The position numbers were made by a program, and so were the translations under genes. 7,359 nucleotides of DNA from contig DLXZ01000129.1 of NCBI GenBank assembly GCA_003448675.1, positions 1 to 7,359 on the forward strand, read 5' to 3'. Below the pieces are notes generated by a model that was not told where the DNA came from, did not search any database, and was given only the letters and a program-made list of their open reading frames with translations. This DNA is from Porticoccaceae bacterium (lineage in GTDB: Bacteria; Pseudomonadota; Gammaproteobacteria; Pseudomonadales; Porticoccaceae). Shown piece after piece: positions 5,693 through 7,359 of this stretch; position 1 is the first letter of the stretch; every line of letters starts with the position of its first letter.

Positions 5693-7039
5693 ATGTTTAA
5701 TTCCACCGAAACGCGATCCCTTATCGCGCTGTCTTTCCTCTATGCGACCCGTATGCTGGGTCTGTTTATGGTGCTGCCTGTCTTTGCTCTGTACGCGGAC
5801 AGCTACGAGGGCAGTACCGTTATGCTGGTGGGTCTGGCCCTGGGTATCTATGGGCTGACTCAGGGTGTTTTTCAAATTCCCTTTGGCCTGCTTTCCGATC
5901 GGATCGGGCGCAAGCCGGTGATTGCCGGGGGTATGATCCTGTTTTTGGCCGGCAGCCTTTTGTGCGCGGTGGCCGAAACCGCGTACGCGATTATCTTGGG
6001 CCGTGCGCTCCAGGGCGCTGGCGCCGTCGCTGGTGTGGTGATGGCCCTGTTATCCGATGTCACACGTGAGCAAAATCGTACCCGGGCCATGGCGGCGATT
6101 GGCGGCAGTATTGGTCTGGCTTTCATCGTCGCCATGATCACGGGGCCCCTTGTGGCTCAGCATTGGGGCATGGAGGGGGTTTTCTGGTTGACCAGTGTCC
6201 TAGCTGGTCTCGGCTTGTTGGTCGTGCTGGTGGCGGTACCTAACCCCCTGGTGCGTCACAGTGGCCATGAAGTGGTTCCAGTGCCGGCCATGCTGGGTCG
6301 CGTGTTGCGGGATGGTCAGTTGTGGCGCTTGAATGTCGGTATCTTCAGCCTTCACTTCGCGCAAATGGCGACCTGGGTGTCGGTCCCTGTTGTGCTGGAG
6401 CAAGTGCTGGATTTTGATCGTAGCCGGCACTGGAGTTTGTATCTCTCGACCATGGTTGCTGGATTTGTATTGATGCTGCCGTTTATCTGGTATGGCGAGA
6501 CTCGGCGCAAGATGAAGCCGGTGTTTTTGTTTGCCGTGTCGTTGTTGGCGGTGGCTGAGTTGGTGATGGCGGGTACTGGAACCGCCTTGCGACAGATGGT
6601 GTTTGGCCTGGTGCTGTTTTTTATGGCCTTTAACCTGCTTGAAGCCAGCCTGCCTTCACTGGTGAGCAAAATGGCGCCCGCCGGCATTAAGGGAACGGCG
6701 ATGGGGGTCTATTCCACCAGCCAGTTTCTGGGCGCTTTTAGCGGCGGTGTTGCCGGAGGAGTAGTGGCCCACTTCGCCGGTTTTGCCGGCGTGTTCTGGT
6801 TGTCGTTAGCGGTGGTGCTGGTTTGGCTTGGCATGGCATCCACTATGGACAGGCCGCGTAATTTGCGCAGTGTGGTGGTTGATCTGAATTCAGGGGCGGC
6901 GGTGGATAGCCATCGCTGGGTTGAGCATTTTTCCGGGGTCGAGGATGTGGTTGTCATCCCTGGAGAAAATCTTGCCTACGTGAAAGTGGACGATGAGCAT
7001 TTTAATGAGCAGGCTTTTCACCAGAGTCTGGTGAAGTGA
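5693..7039 (+). CDS. yajR: YajR-like MFS transporter with C-terminal YAM (ferredoxin-like) domain
   Basis: A 448-residue inner-membrane major facilitator with 12 hydrophobic segments, close to the length of Escherichia coli YajR. The segment GIYGLTQGVFQIPFG leads into motif A, GLLSDRIGRKP (65-75, Asp69, Arg70, Arg73). It is followed by GRALQGAGAVAG (motif B region) and LLSDVTREQNRT (119-130), all very like YajR; in the C-half KGTAMGVYSTSQFLGAF is also shared. Residues from about 389 to 448 (LRSVVVDLNS to SLVK) form a soluble beta-alpha-beta-beta-alpha-beta domain like the YAM domain of YajR, which resembles heavy-metal-associated folds but has no CxxC here. It is a proton-driven exporter by family; the substrate is unknown. 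No Shine-Dalgarno site precedes ATG 5693. It sits 121 bp ahead of ssb, an order I recall from Pseudomonas, but the uvrA gene usually divergent to it is not in the window. Confidence 0.9.
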   Translation: MFNSTETRSLIALSFLYATRMLGLFMVLPVFALYADSYEGSTVMLVGLALGIYGLTQGVFQIPFGLLSDRIGRKPVIAGGMILFLAGSLLCAVAETAYAIILGRALQGAGAVAGVVMALLSDVTREQNRTRAMAAIGGSIGLAFIVAMITGPLVAQHWGMEGVFWLTSVLAGLGLLVVLVAVPNPLVRHSGHEVVPVPAMLGRVLRDGQLWRLNVGIFSLHFAQMATWVSVPVVLEQVLDFDRSRHWSLYLSTMVAGFVLMLPFIWYGETRRKMKPVFLFAVSLLAVAELVMAGTGTALRQMVFGLVLFFMAFNLLEASLPSLVSKMAPAGIKGTAMGVYSTSQFLGAFSGGVAGGVVAHFAGFAGVFWLSLAVVLVWLGMASTMDRPRNLRSVVVDLNSGAAVDSHRWVEHFSGVEDVVVIPGENLAYVKVDDEHFNEQAFHQSLVK

Positions 7040-7041
7040 AC

Positions 7042-7063
7042 ACCCGGAGATAAGCCTTCGGGT
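7042..7063 (+). terminator. Possible hairpin after the MFS gene
   Basis: ACCCGGAG (7042-7049) pairs with CTTCGGGT (7056-7063) over 8 bp including one G-T, with a 6-nt loop, starting 3 nt after the stop codon. No T-run follows directly (the nearest begins about 15 nt later), so it may be a weak terminator or an RNA-end stabiliser rather than a strong stop. Confidence 0.4.
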
Positions 7064-7147
7064 AATTGCCCGCACCATTTTTCTTGATGCGATGGATTTT
7101 AACGCGCAGTAAGCGCTACACTGGGCGTTTTAGTGGGTTCGGGGTAC

Positions 7148-7155
7148 AGGAGGAG
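7148..7155 (+). promoter_or_regulatory. Strong ribosome binding site of ssb
   Basis: AGGAGGAG lies 5-7 nt before ATG 7161, close to the ideal match to the 16S rRNA tail, as expected for an abundant DNA-binding protein. Confidence 0.85.
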
Positions 7156-7160
7156 CGACC

Positions 7161-7359
7161 ATGGCCAGAGGTATCAACAAAGTCATCCTGATCGGTAACC
7201 TGGGTCAGGATCCAGAAACCCGTTACATGCCTTCGGGCGGCGCGGTGACCAATATCACCCTCGCCACCAGTGAAAGCTGGAAAGACAAGCAAACAGGCCA
7301 GCAGCAGGAGCGCACCGAATGGCACCGGATTGTCTTTTTCAACCGTCTTGCTGAAATCG
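7161..7359 (+). CDS. ssb: Single-stranded DNA-binding protein SSB (3'-truncated by window edge)
   Basis: The first 66 codons of SSB, the homotetrameric OB-fold protein that coats single-stranded DNA during replication, repair and recombination. Diagnostic segments are [19 protein letters not shown] (strand 1), [19 protein letters not shown] (strands 1'-2) and [15 protein letters not shown], with the conserved Trp/His/Phe pattern of the DNA-contact surface (W-H-x-I-V-F-F). The acidic C-terminal tip that recruits partner proteins is outside the window. No LexA-type box (CTGT-N8-ACAG) was found in the 121 bp before it, so SOS control of the Escherichia coli kind is not evident. The gene may have its own promoter in that gap, though no clear -35/-10 pair stands out; read-through from the MFS gene is also possible. 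Confidence 0.97.
   Translation, partial: MARGINKVILIGNLGQDPETRYMPSGGAVTNITLATSESWKDKQTGQQQERTEWHRIVFFNRLAEI

Noticed and set aside
7040..7160. LexA/SOS box in front of ssb
   Set aside because: ssb is SOS-linked in Escherichia coli, so a CTGT-N8-ACAG box was looked for; no acceptable match is present in this gap.
1..7359. CRISPR arrays, tRNA/rRNA genes, insertion sequences, phage or toxin-antitoxin genes
   Set aside because: No spaced direct repeats, cloverleaf folds, transposase motifs or paired small toxin/antitoxin genes were seen anywhere in the window.

Overview
The window carries eight protein-coding genes; the first and last run off its ends. It looks like the chromosome of a gammaproteobacterium, probably marine or salt-tolerant. 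The main reasons are a YajR-type transporter sitting directly in front of ssb (an order I recall from Pseudomonas and relatives), a DUF1538 gene pair of the kind reported as a Na+/H+ antiporter in Halomonas, and an extremely acidic DUF4214 protein. The genus cannot be named from this sequence. There are no tRNAs, rRNAs, CRISPR arrays, insertion sequences or transposases.

Layout. (1) Positions 1-758, plus strand: 3' part of an amidohydrolase of the D-aminoacylase type, ending at a strong hairpin terminator (779-805) that works in both directions. (2) Positions 886-1629, minus strand: a soluble family-2 (carbohydrate-type) sulfotransferase that converges on the same terminator. (3) Positions 1774-4188, minus strand: a compact four-gene operon, transcribed as DUF1538 membrane protein A, DUF1538 membrane protein B, a PII-like signalling protein and a two-CBS-domain protein. 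A/B overlap in ATGA, and PII/CBS overlap at the stop/start. (4) Positions 4189-4461: a divergent intergenic region. (5) Positions 4462-5508, plus strand: a cysteine-free, strongly acidic protein with two tandem DUF4214 repeats, followed by a terminator-like hairpin. (6) Positions 5693-7039, plus strand: a YajR-like MFS transporter with a C-terminal ferredoxin-like domain. (7) Position 7161 to the end: the start of ssb.

The most interesting unit is the four-gene minus-strand operon. It combines a paired membrane transporter with two small cytosolic modules, PII-like and tandem CBS. Both module families are known elsewhere as sensors of adenine nucleotides. The simplest reading is an ion antiporter whose activity is set by cellular energy or nucleotide state. 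The transporter role rests on recalled work on a DUF1538 pair in Halomonas; the control by PII and CBS is inferred from gene order and overlap only. The start of its first gene is uncertain: the longest reading begins on a -10-like TATAAA, whereas a TTG start 29 codons inside lines up exactly with the start of its paralogue.
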